A stretch of 64,000 nucleotides of DNA, from positions 23,863 to 87,862 of the forward strand of contig NZ_QUDO01000014.1 of NCBI RefSeq assembly GCF_003477525.1, given 5' to 3'. A program made the position numbers and the translations under genes. Below, one piece after another: positions 35,852-45,766 of this stretch (the first letter of the stretch is position 1; every line of letters starts with the position of its first letter). This DNA comes from Ruminococcus sp. AF41-9 (lineage in GTDB: Bacteria > Bacillota > Clostridia > Lachnospirales > Lachnospiraceae). Below the pieces are notes generated by a model. It searched no databases. It saw nothing but the letters and a program-made list of their open reading frames with translations, and had not been told where the DNA came from.

Positions 35852-37192
35852 ATGAACAACACGTTTATGAAGGAAAAACCGGTGCTGCCGCTGCTGGCTT
35901 CCATGGCGATGCCAATGGTATTGTCCATGCTGGTAAATTCACTGTACAATATCGTGGACAGCTTTTTTGTGGCAAAGATCAGTGAACAGGCGATGACGGC
36001 ACTGTCTCTGGTATATCCGGTGCAGAACTTTATCAATGCGATCGCAATCGGTTTCGGAATCGGAATCAATGTGCAGATTTCTTATCAGCTTGGAGCAAAG
36101 AACCTTAAGAATGCGAATATTGCGGCGACACATGGGATGCTGTTTAATATTTTACACGGAGTGGTCATGATGATTCTCTGTATTCCGTTTATGCCGGTGT
36201 TCTTACGAATGTTTACGCAGGAGCAGGATGTGATCTCACTGGGAACACAGTATTCTACGATCGCGTTTTCTTTTTCCGTGATCATTATGGTCAGCCTGTC
36301 TTTTGAGAAAATTTTCCAGGCAGTCGGACTGATGAAAATTACGATGGTCAGCCTGCTGGTGGGATGTATTTCCAATATTATTCTGGACCCGTTGCTGATC
36401 TTTGGTGTAGGATTTTTCCCGAAAATGGGTATCCGGGGAGCGGCGCTGGCTACGGGACTTGGACAGGTGTTTACAGTTGTGGTTTATCTGGTGGCATATA
36501 AGAAATATGAGCTTCCGGTGGAACTGGGAAGAAAATATCTGAAACTGGATAAAAATATTGACGCGAAATTATATATGGTAGGGATTCCGGCGGTATTAAA
36601 CATTGCACTGCCATCTGTACTGATTTCCTTCCTGAACCAGATTCTTTCTGCATTCTCCGGAAGCTACGTTGTGGTTCTGGGAATTTATTATAAGCTGCAG
36701 ACATTCCTGTATCTGCCTGCAAGTGGTATTGTGCAGGGAATGCGTCCGCTGATGGGCTATAACTACGGTGCAGGAGAGACAAAACGTGTGAAAAAGATAT
36801 TCGGACTTTCTCTCTGCCTGAATGGTCTGATCATGCTGGCCGGAACGATCATCTGTTTCGCGGCATCCGGTCCGCTGATGAGTCTGTTTACAGAGAATCC
36901 GGAAACGGTGCGTCTGGGTGCTTCCGCACTGCGGATTATCAGTATCGGATTTATTCCTTCTGCAGTTTCTGTTACGGCTTCCGGGGCACTGGAAGGTCTG
37001 GGAAAAGGAACCCAGTCACTGGTGATCTCGCTGCTTCGATATATTATCGTGATCATTCCGGCTGCGTATGTGCTGAGTTCTTTTGCAGGTGCAGGAGCAG
37101 TATGGAATGCGTTCTGGATCTGTGAGCTGGTAACTGCACTGGTGGTAGCTGGTGGAATTAAATATTACTGGAATCGTCTGCTTCGGGTTTGA
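35852..37192 (+). CDS. MATE family efflux transporter
   Basis: A 12-helix membrane pump of 446 residues that exports cationic drugs or metabolites in exchange for Na or H. It starts PVLPLLASMAMPMVLSMLVNSLYNIVDSFFVAKI, the first MATE half-signature, and the second half begins near VGIPAVLNIALPSVLISFLNQILSAF. YNYGAGETKRVKKIFGLSL is the typical internal motif. AAGGAGGCGATAACAC precedes the ATG. Another MATE gene lies on the opposite strand, converging on it, but the two proteins are only distant relatives. Confidence 0.94.
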   Translation: MNNTFMKEKPVLPLLASMAMPMVLSMLVNSLYNIVDSFFVAKISEQAMTALSLVYPVQNFINAIAIGFGIGINVQISYQLGAKNLKNANIAATHGMLFNILHGVVMMILCIPFMPVFLRMFTQEQDVISLGTQYSTIAFSFSVIIMVSLSFEKIFQAVGLMKITMVSLLVGCISNIILDPLLIFGVGFFPKMGIRGAALATGLGQVFTVVVYLVAYKKYELPVELGRKYLKLDKNIDAKLYMVGIPAVLNIALPSVLISFLNQILSAFSGSYVVVLGIYYKLQTFLYLPASGIVQGMRPLMGYNYGAGETKRVKKIFGLSLCLNGLIMLAGTIICFAASGPLMSLFTENPETVRLGASALRIISIGFIPSAVSVTASGALEGLGKGTQSLVISLLRYIIVIIPAAYVLSSFAGAGAVWNAFWICELVTALVVAGGIKYYWNRLLRV

Positions 37193-37295
37193 TTTCAACG
37201 GATCAGACAACTCTAAGGTGCTATTGTGAAAAGTAATAAGCGATAAAGAGGATGTTCCTTTGACAGGAAGAAGAAAATAAATAGTGAATAGAAAG

Positions 37296-37348
37296 AAATC
37301 CCCGGTTCTGTGTACTGCTGATGAGGCAGAACAGAATCGGGGATTTTT
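37296..37348. terminator. Bidirectional terminator between the two MATE genes
   Basis: aaatccccggttctg pairs with cagaatcggggattt (15-bp stem, one mismatch), A run on the left and TTTTT on the right, between convergent genes. Confidence 0.85.
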
Positions 37349-37378
37349 GTGTAGGATGGTTTTTGAGTGCGGGATGTC

Positions 37379-38740
37379 TCAGGCTGTCTGGCAGCGTGCA
37401 GCGAGGTGCCGGTTGATGATCAGCAGGAATACGACTGTGGAAAGCACAGAACAGATACCATCGGAAAGTGGTTCTGCGAAAAATGCAGTTTTTGCTTCGA
37501 AGAAGTACGGCAGGAGGACTGCACTCAATACAAAAAGGCTTTTTCTGGTTACAGAGAGTGCCAGTGCAGTTTTCGGGCGCTCCAGAGCAGTCAGACCGTC
37601 CACGAAGACATACTGGAAACTCAGAGGAATGATCATTATCGTATAGGTGCGGATCGCCCAGACAGAGAAATCGGTATACTGCGGATCTGAAGTAAATAAA
37701 AGAACAAAGAACCGGGAAACCAGCCGGGATAAAAGGAACATGATGGTGGTAAAGATAAGCATCAGCCCCAGAATGTTCTTTTCTGCTTTTTTTACCCGGT
37801 CAGCCCGCCGCGCTCCGTAGTTGTAGCTTAAAATAGCCTGTGTTCCACCGCTGATCCCAAGCATCGGAGAAGTGATCAGGAGCATGTAACTCTGGGCGAT
37901 GGTTGCGCAGGTAATGAGCATATCACCCTGTGAGGCACCGCCGTATTTCTGAAGAACGGTGTTCATGATGATCAGGATCAGGCTGTCCGTTGCCAGGATC
38001 AGAAACGGGGAGAATCCAAGATAGAGGATTCTGAGCATCAGTTTCAGATCATATTGCCCAAAGGTGATACGGACCGGGACTTTTCTGCCAAAGAGAAAGC
38101 TCATGGCGAAGGCACAGGAGATGATCTGTGAAATAACGGTAGCTACGGCGGCACCTGCGATACCGAGGTGGAATCCAAAAATAAAGACCGGGTCCAGAAC
38201 GATGTTGCAGCCTGCGCCGATCAGTACGGTAAACATTCCCATAAAGGCGAATCCCTGACAGTTGATAAAGTAGTTTAAACCGGTAGCCATCAGTGCGAAA
38301 AAAGTTCCGGCTGTGTAGATGGTCAGGTAGGTGTTGGCGTAGGGAAAGGTTGTTTCACTTGCTCCGAAGCACATAAGCAGTCTGCTCTTTAACAGGAGAA
38401 AACTGACGGTCAGAAGGACAGAGAAGATACTGAGCATGAGAAAAGAATTTGCCAGTACCTGCTCTGCTTTTTTAGTATTTTTTTCGCCCATGCGGATTCC
38501 CATGGTGATGGAGCCTCCGAGCCCTACAAGGGTGCCGAAGGAGGTCAGTAAAGTGACAATGGGTCCGCAGACACCGGCGCCTGCCAGTGCCAGGGCGCCG
38601 TCTCCTGCGATGTGACCGATGTACATGCGGTCGATGATGCTGTAAAGTACATTGACAAACTGCGCGACCATGGCAGGAAGCGCAAGTTTGAGTACCAGAG
38701 AACGTACGGAATCTTTTCCGAGATCTGCTGTAGTTTTCAT
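37379..38740 (-). CDS. MATE family efflux transporter
   Basis: A second 12-helix MATE exporter, 453 residues, on the minus strand. It begins DSVRSLVLKLALPAMVAQFVNVLYSIIDRMYIGHI, has GVCGPIVTLLTSFGTLVGLGGS and YNYGARRADRVKKAEKNI, and ends in a helix with NRHLAARCQTA. It differs from its neighbour and is closer to the DinF/NorM type with the IGHIAGDGALALAG loop. Its substrate is unknown. No regulator gene is next to it; a long hairpin-containing gap separates it from the secreted protein gene upstream. Confidence 0.94.
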   Translation of the reverse strand: MKTTADLGKDSVRSLVLKLALPAMVAQFVNVLYSIIDRMYIGHIAGDGALALAGAGVCGPIVTLLTSFGTLVGLGGSITMGIRMGEKNTKKAEQVLANSFLMLSIFSVLLTVSFLLLKSRLLMCFGASETTFPYANTYLTIYTAGTFFALMATGLNYFINCQGFAFMGMFTVLIGAGCNIVLDPVFIFGFHLGIAGAAVATVISQIISCAFAMSFLFGRKVPVRITFGQYDLKLMLRILYLGFSPFLILATDSLILIIMNTVLQKYGGASQGDMLITCATIAQSYMLLITSPMLGISGGTQAILSYNYGARRADRVKKAEKNILGLMLIFTTIMFLLSRLVSRFFVLLFTSDPQYTDFSVWAIRTYTIMIIPLSFQYVFVDGLTALERPKTALALSVTRKSLFVLSAVLLPYFFEAKTAFFAEPLSDGICSVLSTVVFLLIINRHLAARCQTA

Positions 38741-38820
38741 TGCTTTGATTTCCTCATCTGATTATTTTTGATTTTTGTGAATGATGAAACAGGATGTCCC
38801 TGAGTCATTTGCTCACAGCG

Positions 38821-38873
38821 TTTGACAGCCTGATATTTCCTGTGAGATCAAACGGGAAATACCAGGCTGTTTC
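38821..38873. other. Long hairpin upstream of the second MATE gene
   Basis: gacagcctgatatttcc (38823-38839) pairs imperfectly with ggaaataccaggctgtt (38856-38872). It has no T run in the direction of the secreted-protein transcript, so it is a weak terminator candidate or a regulatory structure. Confidence 0.45.
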
Positions 38874-38937
38874 CTGATGTATTTATGATATATGATACAT
38901 GATACAACGAGAGGTGGCTGAATCTGTAGTAGTAATC

Positions 38938-40674
38938 TTATGCGGCGTCGGAAGTGGCTTCTTCTGTGTCTGATTCGAGACTGTCGGAAGCGGTTTCACT
39001 GTCTGTATCTTCGTTGATGGTTACAGAAGTTCCATCCCCGGCAGAACTTCCGCCACTGAGGATGTAGGTGATCACTTCGTCAGGAACTCCTGCGTCTGTG
39101 AGGCTGCTCATCAGTGCAGTGAAATCGAGACCGGAAGCATATTCTGTCATAGCATCTTCATCAGTGACGTCGTAGGCATCAGTGATGGATGTCAGATCCG
39201 GAATTTCAACGCCATCGCCTGGTTCGGAGGTGATACTGAGTGTTCCGAGGGTGCTGCCTGCGCTGGTAATGGAAAGATCAATGGAACCGGAGGTATCTGC
39301 GGATGTCAGGTCCATGATCAGGGCGAAGTTTGCAAGCGCAGCCATGGAGTCGTTTTCATCGGAAGAAATCAGTGTAATGGTATAATTTCCGTTGAGGTCG
39401 CCTTTTTTTGCAGAAGCAGTGTCGTAATCTTTCAGCTCAATGTTGGCGTAAGGAGTTCCGTCTGCGCTGAACTGGTAGGTTCCGTTCAGGAGATCGCCGT
39501 CAATGGTGCCGCTTCCTGTGAGGGCAAATTCGCCGTTATCGGAATCTTTGTAGGAGAGGAGATATCCGAAACCGGAATCTGATTTTGGCATCTGCCAGGT
39601 GATGACCGGAGATTCGGTTCCGTCTGAGTGGACGGAAAGTTCACGTCCTGCGATCTGGCCGTCTGCGTTTACCCAGATTCTGGAGGTGATGTAGTCGTCA
39701 GCCTCATCTGAGGTTTCGGAGTCATCGGAAGTATCTGCTTCTTTCAGGGAGGCGAGGCCGGATTCTACGGAACTTAAGAATTTGTCGTAGAGTCCTTCGC
39801 TGTCCGGAAGTTTCTGGCTCCAGGTTTCGAGGATGCCTTCGATTTCTTTGTCGGATTTTGCGGATTCGAGGATAGCGGTTGCCATTTTTAAGGCATCGTC
39901 CTGGGAAATCCGGGCTTCATATACGGTGCAGTCTTCGCTGATGCCCTGGGCGGTCAGAGTTTCGGTGGTGCTGTCCTGCTCGTTCATGTTGTCGAAGACG
40001 AGGGTGGAGTATCTGTTCAGGAGTTCTTCTACAACGGAGGCTTCCGGTAAAAGTCCGGTGAAGTCTGACATCATGGCGAGAGAGAGGTTTGTGCTCCAGG
40101 TGTAGGTGCCGGAATTCAGAACTTTGTCTGTGATGGCAGATGCGGCAGAGTCATCGGAAAGGGAAGATTCGGCTTCTTCGATGGCTGCGGACTGGGCATC
40201 TGCGGCATCCTGGAGGTTGGTTTTGAAGTATTTGTCGGAAAGTTCCGGGATACGCATATAGACATCCTGGGATTCGGAATCCAGATAGTATTCGATGGTA
40301 CAGATCTGGGTGCCGTTTAAAAGTGCTTTCATAAGGACACCTTCCTGACCGTCTTTTACGGTGACATCTGTTGTGAAGGTGATGTCGTTCAGCCAGGAGA
40401 CATCGAACGGGGCGATGAAGCCGAGCAGGGAGCGGCCGGAATCTTCCAGTTTCAGGGTGATGTCGGAGGTGGTTCCGGAGAGGAGGGTGTCGTACTGGTT
40501 CAGGGTGTCTGCGTAGGAATCTGTGAAATTTTTTACGGATTCTGCCCAGTTTGCTTTTTCGGTGTCTGCGTAGGAGTCGGCTGCGTAAGCGGCGGAAGGG
40601 GCTGCTGTGGCAGTAAGGATGGCTGCTGCGCAGAGGGCGGTTGCTTTTTTCAGATGTTTTTTTCCTTTTCTCAT
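38938..40674 (-). CDS. Large secreted protein of unknown function
   Basis: A 578-residue exported protein. The start at 40674 follows AAAGGAGG at 8 bases and gives a classic signal peptide: MRKGKKHLKKATALCAAAIL, a hydrophobic core, and an AxA site at AAYAADS. The mature protein is acidic, rich in Ser, Thr, Asp and Gly, and has two cysteines. A linker of Asp/Ser residues (DTSDDSETSDEADD, near residue 320) separates an N-terminal helical/sandwich half from a C-terminal half of regular beta strands (GSGTIDGDLLNGTYQFSADGT and similar). The tail is again Ser/Asp/Glu-rich. No lipobox, LPXTG or catalytic motif is seen. The pattern suggests a surface or ligand-binding protein. Confidence 0.8.
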   Translation of the reverse strand: MRKGKKHLKKATALCAAAILTATAAPSAAYAADSYADTEKANWAESVKNFTDSYADTLNQYDTLLSGTTSDITLKLEDSGRSLLGFIAPFDVSWLNDITFTTDVTVKDGQEGVLMKALLNGTQICTIEYYLDSESQDVYMRIPELSDKYFKTNLQDAADAQSAAIEEAESSLSDDSAASAITDKVLNSGTYTWSTNLSLAMMSDFTGLLPEASVVEELLNRYSTLVFDNMNEQDSTTETLTAQGISEDCTVYEARISQDDALKMATAILESAKSDKEIEGILETWSQKLPDSEGLYDKFLSSVESGLASLKEADTSDDSETSDEADDYITSRIWVNADGQIAGRELSVHSDGTESPVITWQMPKSDSGFGYLLSYKDSDNGEFALTGSGTIDGDLLNGTYQFSADGTPYANIELKDYDTASAKKGDLNGNYTITLISSDENDSMAALANFALIMDLTSADTSGSIDLSITSAGSTLGTLSITSEPGDGVEIPDLTSITDAYDVTDEDAMTEYASGLDFTALMSSLTDAGVPDEVITYILSGGSSAGDGTSVTINEDTDSETASDSLESDTEEATSDAA

Positions 40675-40835
40675 TATGAAATCCTCCTTTATCTGATGTA
40701 TCAATCATATGCGGAATTTATAGTAAATTGCTAATTTGATTTTATCAGATAATGTGAGAATTTTCTATGGTTTTCAGAGAATTTTTAAAAAATATTCTGG
40801 CGATTTTTTTGAGTTGAGAATGGAAATAAATTTTG

Positions 40836-40864
40836 TTGACATTTTTTGGAAAAGTAGTTATACT
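40836..40864 (+). promoter_or_regulatory. Strong sigma-A promoter of metY
   Basis: TTGACA at 40836-40841, 17-bp spacer, TATACT at 40859-40864. The leader of about 105 bases contains an inverted repeat attcatat/atatgaat and two related blocks, gatacccagggaa and gatactcaggggc. No SAM riboswitch consensus was recognised. Confidence 0.8.
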
Positions 40865-40976
40865 TCTATTCATATAAAAATGATAGGAAAAATATGAATA
40901 ATTTCAGGACATGATACCCAGGGAATGATACTCAGGGGCTATTTATATATTAAAACATATGAAGGGAATTAGGACT

Positions 40977-42208
40977 ATGGAATTTCAGACTAAATTATTA
41001 CATGGAACAGCAGTGGACAGTTATGCGAATGGTTCGACAGTACCTCCGGTCAGTTTTGCGAATGCGTTTGCGTATGAGTCATCGGAGCAGCTGGAGAAGG
41101 TTTTCCAGAACAGGGCACCGGGTTTTGCATATTCCAGGATTGCCAATCCTACAGTGGATGCATTTGAGAGAAGAGTGAATGAGCTGGAAGGGGGAATCGG
41201 AGGGGTTGCCTGTTCTTCCGGAATGTCTGCGGTTACGCTGTCCTTGCTGAATATTTTGCAGAGTGGGGATGAAGTGATCGCGGGGAGCGCCTTGTTTGGC
41301 GGTACATTGGATCTTCTTCATGATTTGGAGGTATTTGGGATTAAGGTGAATTTTATTCCCAGAGTGGAGAAAGCACTGATCGAGCCGCTGATCACGGAGA
41401 ATACGAAGGTGGTGTTTGGTGAGCTGATCGGTAATCCGGCACTGAATGTCATGGATGTGAAGGAGACTTCTGAGTTTCTGCATGAGAAGGGGATTCCGCT
41501 GATCGTGGACAGCACTACGGCGACACCGTATCTGATCCGTCCGATTGAGTATGGGGCGGATGTGGTTGTTCATTCTACTTCTAAATATATCAACGGAAGC
41601 GGGGATGCGATCAGTGGAATGATCATTGACAGTGGTAAGTTTTCCTGGAATCCGGAGAGATATCCGGGAATGAAGGAATACAGGAAGTATGGTAAATTTG
41701 CTTATCTGGTGAAACTGAGGAATGGAATCTGGAGAAATATGGGCGGCTGTCTGTCTCCGATGAATGCGTATCTGAATGTAGTTGGAATGGAGACGCTGGG
41801 GCTGCGTATGCAGAGAGAATGCGGCAATGCATTCCAGCTTGCGCAGGCACTGGAGAAGCTGGAGGGTGTGTCTGTGAATTATCCGCTGCTGGAATCCAGT
41901 CCGTACAGAGAACTTGCGAATGAGCAGTTTGGCGGTAAGGGCGGAGCAATTCTGACGATCCGTACCGGTTCTAAGGAACGGGCTTATCAGTTGATCAATC
42001 ATCTGAAATATGTGAAGATCGCCACCAATATCGGTGACGTGAGAACCTGGTGATCCACCCGGCATCTACAATTTATATTCACAGTACGGAGGAAGCGATG
42101 GCTGAGGCTGGTGTTTATGAGGATACAATCCGGATCAGTGTGGGAATTGAGGATATCCGGGATCTGATCGAGGACTTTACAGAAGCAGTGAGAGTTTTGG
42201 GCGAATAG
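40977..42208 (+). CDS. metY: O-acetylhomoserine sulfhydrylase / trans-sulfuration PLP enzyme, one frameshift
   Basis: A PLP enzyme of the Cys/Met metabolism family that most likely makes homocysteine from O-acetylhomoserine and sulfide. The ATG at 40977 is used since GAAGGGA lies upstream of it and the protein begins MEFQTKLLHGT. Family marks are YSRIANPTVDAFERRVNELEG, ACSSGMSAVTLSLLN, the PLP lysine in VVVHSTSKYINGSGDAISG, and NIGDVRT. Here one C is missing from CCC (near 42047): restoring it gives NIGDVRTLVIHPASTIY and continues to ISVGIEDIRDLIEDF and a stop at 42208, for 410 residues. The family also contains gamma-lyases and cystathionine enzymes; sulfhydrylase is the best guess. Confidence 0.87.
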
Positions 42209-42297
42209 AGAAAAATAAAAAAGAATAGAGAAGAGTAAAAAGAGGTATGGTTCCTGAGAGACAAATCACATCCCTTTTTTGACGGGGGATTTCTGTA

Positions 42298-42466
42298 AAA
42301 TTATAGCGATCCTTTAAAATAACGCATCTTAAGACAGTCCATCAGAGGGTGAAATCCTGCGTCAGATATCTTTGCCGTGCGTCAGCACGCCTGCAGATAT
42401 CTTCCTTGTCTTTCACCCTCTGCTGAACTGTCTTAAATGCATTATTTACGAGGATTGCTATAATTT
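42298..42466. repeat. Palindromic element B, copy 2, inverted
   Basis: Starts aaattatagc and ends gctataattt; the inside is the reverse complement of copy 1 at 4943-5107 with few differences. The arms at the very ends differ from copy 1 but are again complementary to each other. It lies between the convergent metY and pdxR genes, a similar position to copy 1. Confidence 0.9.
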
Positions 42467-42518
42467 TGAATGGAGCCAGGTGGTGTTCGTAAGTTGCTTC
42501 ACACTCTGATGAATGGGA

Positions 42519-43961
42519 TCAGTTAAAGTATTTTATGGAATTGCTATAGATGCACTGGCTCAGTTTCTGAATGATTTCTTTGATATTGTCTATTTCAATA
42601 GAGGAATAATTCATAATGTATACGTTGTCCGGGGCCTCCTGGGGGATGTGGTAGTAGGCTGAGAGGGGGGAGAGGCGGATTCCCTGGGTGAGTGCGGACT
42701 GGATCAGGGTTTCTTCCGGCTGGGAGGTGTTGATCTCCATGAGGAAATGGACACCTGCTTCTTCTCCTGAGATGGTGACGGACTCGTTTAAGCGGCTGCT
42801 GCGGATGGCAGTGATCAGGGTATCGCGTTTGGAGTGATAGTAATTTCTCAGTCTGTTGATATGTTTCTCGAAATAACCTTCCTGAATAAATTTTGCCAGG
42901 GTGTATTGTTCGAAGTTGGAAACAGTACAGGAGTAGAAGGAGAGTTTTTTGTAAAATTCGTCCAGAAGCTGCCCGGGCAGGACCATGTAGCTGATACGGA
43001 CCGTGGAGGAGAGTGTTTTGGTAAAGGTGTTCATGTAGATGACTTTATCGGAGACATCAATACTCTGGAGGGTGGGGATGGGCTGTCCGCTCAGACGGAG
43101 TTCGCTGTCGTAGTCATCTTCGATGATGTAGTGGTTTTCATTTTTGGAAGCCCAGCCGAGAAGTTCATAGCGTCTGCTGATCGGCATGACGATTCCGGTC
43201 GGATAGTGATGGGAAGGGGAGATATGGACGATATCTGCCTTTTTTTCTTCCAGTTCGGAGACTTTTACACCGCCGCTGTCCATGTTAATGTACTCACACG
43301 GTACCTGCCAGCTTTTGTAGATCTGGGGGATTTTGCGATATCCGGGATTTTCCACAGCATAGATTTTATCTTTGCCGAAAAGCTGAATCAGGAGTCCGTA
43401 GAGGTATTCAGTACCGGCTCCGACAATGATCTGTTCGGGCAGAACAGTCATTCCGCGAAATTCTTTCAGGTAGGTGGCGATTGCCTCACGGAGGAAGAGG
43501 ATTCCGCCGCATGGGGGATTGGTCATAAGCTGCATCTGATTTTCGTTTAATACTTCACGGACCATTTTTGTCCAGATTGTGAAGGGAAAAAGTTCAGACT
43601 GTGTTTGGTTACTGGAAAAATCAGCCAGGTATCCGGAATCTCCGCCTGTGAGAGAAACGATTTCTTTTGTGATACTTTTCTTTTCAATCTCTATGGCTTT
43701 CTTGAAATCCGTGACATAGAATCCTCTTTTTGGCATGGAATAGATGTATCCTTCTGCGATAAGCTGTTCATAGGCGTTTTCCACTGTGATCACGCTTATA
43801 CCCAGATTTTTTGCAAAAGAGCGTTTGGACGGTAATTTCTCTCCGGGCCTGATATTTCCCTGTAATATGTCGTTTTTGATGCATTTATATAAATATTCGT
43901 AAAGGGAATCTGACCCTGTATTTGTGAAATTGTAGGTAATCATCTGTGATAGTTTCTCCAA
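42519..43961 (-). CDS. pdxR: MocR/PdxR-type regulator (GntR helix-turn-helix plus aminotransferase domain)
   Basis: A 480-residue regulator with an N-terminal GntR-type winged helix (YEYLYKCIKNDILQGNIRPGEKLPSKRSFAKNLGISVITVENAYEQLIAEG, residues about 20-75) and a C-terminal PLP-binding aminotransferase fold with the lysine in TFTKTLSSTVRISYMV. In characterised PdxR proteins the aminotransferase domain senses PLP and the protein activates pdxST. The gene is divergent from pdxST here, with a 212-bp AT-rich gap holding TTGACA at 43987 and a TATACT-like box, which supports that role. Confidence 0.92.
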   Translation of the reverse strand: MEKLSQMITYNFTNTGSDSLYEYLYKCIKNDILQGNIRPGEKLPSKRSFAKNLGISVITVENAYEQLIAEGYIYSMPKRGFYVTDFKKAIEIEKKSITKEIVSLTGGDSGYLADFSSNQTQSELFPFTIWTKMVREVLNENQMQLMTNPPCGGILFLREAIATYLKEFRGMTVLPEQIIVGAGTEYLYGLLIQLFGKDKIYAVENPGYRKIPQIYKSWQVPCEYINMDSGGVKVSELEEKKADIVHISPSHHYPTGIVMPISRRYELLGWASKNENHYIIEDDYDSELRLSGQPIPTLQSIDVSDKVIYMNTFTKTLSSTVRISYMVLPGQLLDEFYKKLSFYSCTVSNFEQYTLAKFIQEGYFEKHINRLRNYYHSKRDTLITAIRSSRLNESVTISGEEAGVHFLMEINTSQPEETLIQSALTQGIRLSPLSAYYHIPQEAPDNVYIMNYSSIEIDNIKEIIQKLSQCIYSNSIKYFN

Positions 43962-44173
43962 TCTGACCTTACTGAATATATTTGATTTGACAATTTAAAT
44001 ATAATCACATTTGCATTATACTCTGTCCATGCTGATTCGTACAGAAGAAAATAAGGATTCCGTGATTTCTTTTTTGTAAGGGAAAGATGGCAGGATTTGG
44101 AAATATGGACTTTCGAGGGGAAAGAAAATCAGAAAAAGAATCAGAAGTAAATGAAAGACAGGAGGATTTTCAC

Positions 44174-45046
44174 ATGGAAAACAGATATGAATTAAATAAG
44201 CAGCTTGCACAGATGTTAAAGGGTGGTGTTATCATGGATGTTACCACACCGGAGCAGGCGAAGATCGCAGAGGCAGCAGGTGCGTGTGCAGTTATGGCTC
44301 TGGAGCGCATTCCGGCAGATATCCGTGCAGCAGGCGGAGTTTCCAGAATGAGTGATCCGAAGATGATCCAGGGAATCCAGAATGCAGTTTCCATTCCGGT
44401 TATGGCGAAGTGCAGAATTGGCCATTTTGTGGAGGCGCAGGTGCTGGAAGCAATTGAAATTGATTATATCGATGAGAGTGAAGTTTTATCTCCTGCGGAT
44501 GATGTTTACCATATTAATAAGAGAAATTTCAAAGTTCCGTTTGTATGCGGTGCGAAGGATCTGGGAGAGGCACTGAGAAGAATCAATGAGGGTGCTTCCA
44601 TGATCCGTACAAAGGGAGAACCTGGAACCGGAGATATCGTGCAGGCGGTTCGCCATATGCGTAAGATGAACAGTGCGATCGCACAGCTTACAAGCATGAG
44701 AGAAGATGAACTTTTCGAAGCTGCAAAGCAGTTCCAGGTACCGTATGAACTGGTTGAATATGTACATAAGAATGGAAAACTTCCGGTTGTAAACTTTGCG
44801 GCAGGTGGTGTTGCGACTCCGGCAGATGCGGCTCTGATGATGCAGCTTGGCGCAGAAGGTGTGTTTGTTGGTTCCGGTATTTTTAAGTCCGGAAATCCGG
44901 CAAAGAGAGCAAATGCAATCGTGAAAGCGGTTACAAACTATACAGATGCGAAGATGATCGCAGAGTTATCAGAAGATCTGGGAGAGGCCATGGTTGGCAT
45001 TAACGAAAGTGAGATCCAGATTCTGATGGCAGAAAGAGGTAAATAA
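44174..45046 (+). CDS. pdxS: Pyridoxal 5'-phosphate synthase, PdxS subunit
   Basis: PdxS forms PLP from ribose 5-phosphate, glyceraldehyde 3-phosphate and ammonia supplied by PdxT. The start at 44174 has AGGAGGAT upstream; an in-frame ATG at 44087 would add an unlike leader. The 290-residue barrel shows [27 protein letters not shown] with the catalytic lysine in the LKGGVIMDV region, [49 protein letters not shown] and [11 protein letters not shown]. It is followed directly by pdxT (stop and start overlap as TAATG). Confidence 0.98.
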   Translation: MENRYELNKQLAQMLKGGVIMDVTTPEQAKIAEAAGACAVMALERIPADIRAAGGVSRMSDPKMIQGIQNAVSIPVMAKCRIGHFVEAQVLEAIEIDYIDESEVLSPADDVYHINKRNFKVPFVCGAKDLGEALRRINEGASMIRTKGEPGTGDIVQAVRHMRKMNSAIAQLTSMREDELFEAAKQFQVPYELVEYVHKNGKLPVVNFAAGGVATPADAALMMQLGAEGVFVGSGIFKSGNPAKRANAIVKAVTNYTDAKMIAELSEDLGEAMVGINESEIQILMAERGK

Positions 45047-45624
45047 TGACGATTGCGGTTTTGGCAGTGCAGGGTGCATTTATTGAACATGAGAAGAAGC
45101 TTGAAAAGCTGGGAGTATCCTGTGTGGAACTCAGGAAGGCGGAGGATTTTGCACAGCATTATGATGGCCTGGTGCTTCCGGGAGGCGAGAGTACGGTGCA
45201 GGGAAAACTTCTCAGAGAACTGGGAATGTTCGATACTGTGAAATCCTGGATAGAGAATGGAATGCCTGTCCTGGCTACCTGTGCCGGAATGATCCTGCTG
45301 GCAGAGAATCTGGAAGGCGGAGAGCAGGGACATCTGCAGACAATGCCTGTGACTGTAAAGCGTAATGCCTACGGAAGACAGCTTGGAAGTTTTCATACAG
45401 AGGCTGTTGTGGAAGGAATCGGAGAGGTTCCGATGACATTTATCCGTGCGCCGTATGTGGCAGAAGCGGGTACGGAAAAAGGTGTGCAGGTTCTTGCGAC
45501 AGTAGAGGACAGGATTGTGGCTGTGAAGTATAAAAACCAGCTTGCTCTGGCATTTCACCCGGAACTGGATGAGAGTGATGAGATCCATAAGGCGTTTCTG
45601 GGAATGTGTGAAAGAAATATTTAA
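45046..45624 (+). CDS. pdxT: Pyridoxal 5'-phosphate synthase, PdxT glutaminase subunit
   Basis: PdxT releases ammonia from glutamine for PdxS. The 192-residue class I glutamine amidotransferase has GLVLPGGESTVQGKLLRELG, the nucleophile in VLATCAGMILLAENL, FHTEAVVEGIG, and FHPELDESDEIHKAF with the catalytic His and Glu. The ATG overlaps the pdxS stop by one base, so the two are translationally coupled. Confidence 0.97.
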   Translation: MTIAVLAVQGAFIEHEKKLEKLGVSCVELRKAEDFAQHYDGLVLPGGESTVQGKLLRELGMFDTVKSWIENGMPVLATCAGMILLAENLEGGEQGHLQTMPVTVKRNAYGRQLGSFHTEAVVEGIGEVPMTFIRAPYVAEAGTEKGVQVLATVEDRIVAVKYKNQLALAFHPELDESDEIHKAFLGMCERNI

Positions 45625-45698
45625 AAGAGTACCTGAAAAATATGTAAAAAACAGGCAGGAAAATGTGTAGAAAACATGGTGCTGACTGATAGGTGACA

Positions 45699-45744
45699 GA
45701 ATCCGGATGAGTATCTTTTTTGGGGATATTCATCCGGATTTTTT
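45699..45744. terminator. Terminator of pdxST
   Basis: aatccggatgagtatc pairs with gatattcatccggatt around ttttttggg, then TTTTT; it can also serve the convergent LysR gene. Confidence 0.85.
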
Positions 45745-45766
45745 ATGTCATACTCACAGATCTTGA

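Noticed and set aside
40865..40976. SAM riboswitch in the metY leader
   Set aside because: The conserved S-box core was not found; the short repeats there do not form the required junction.
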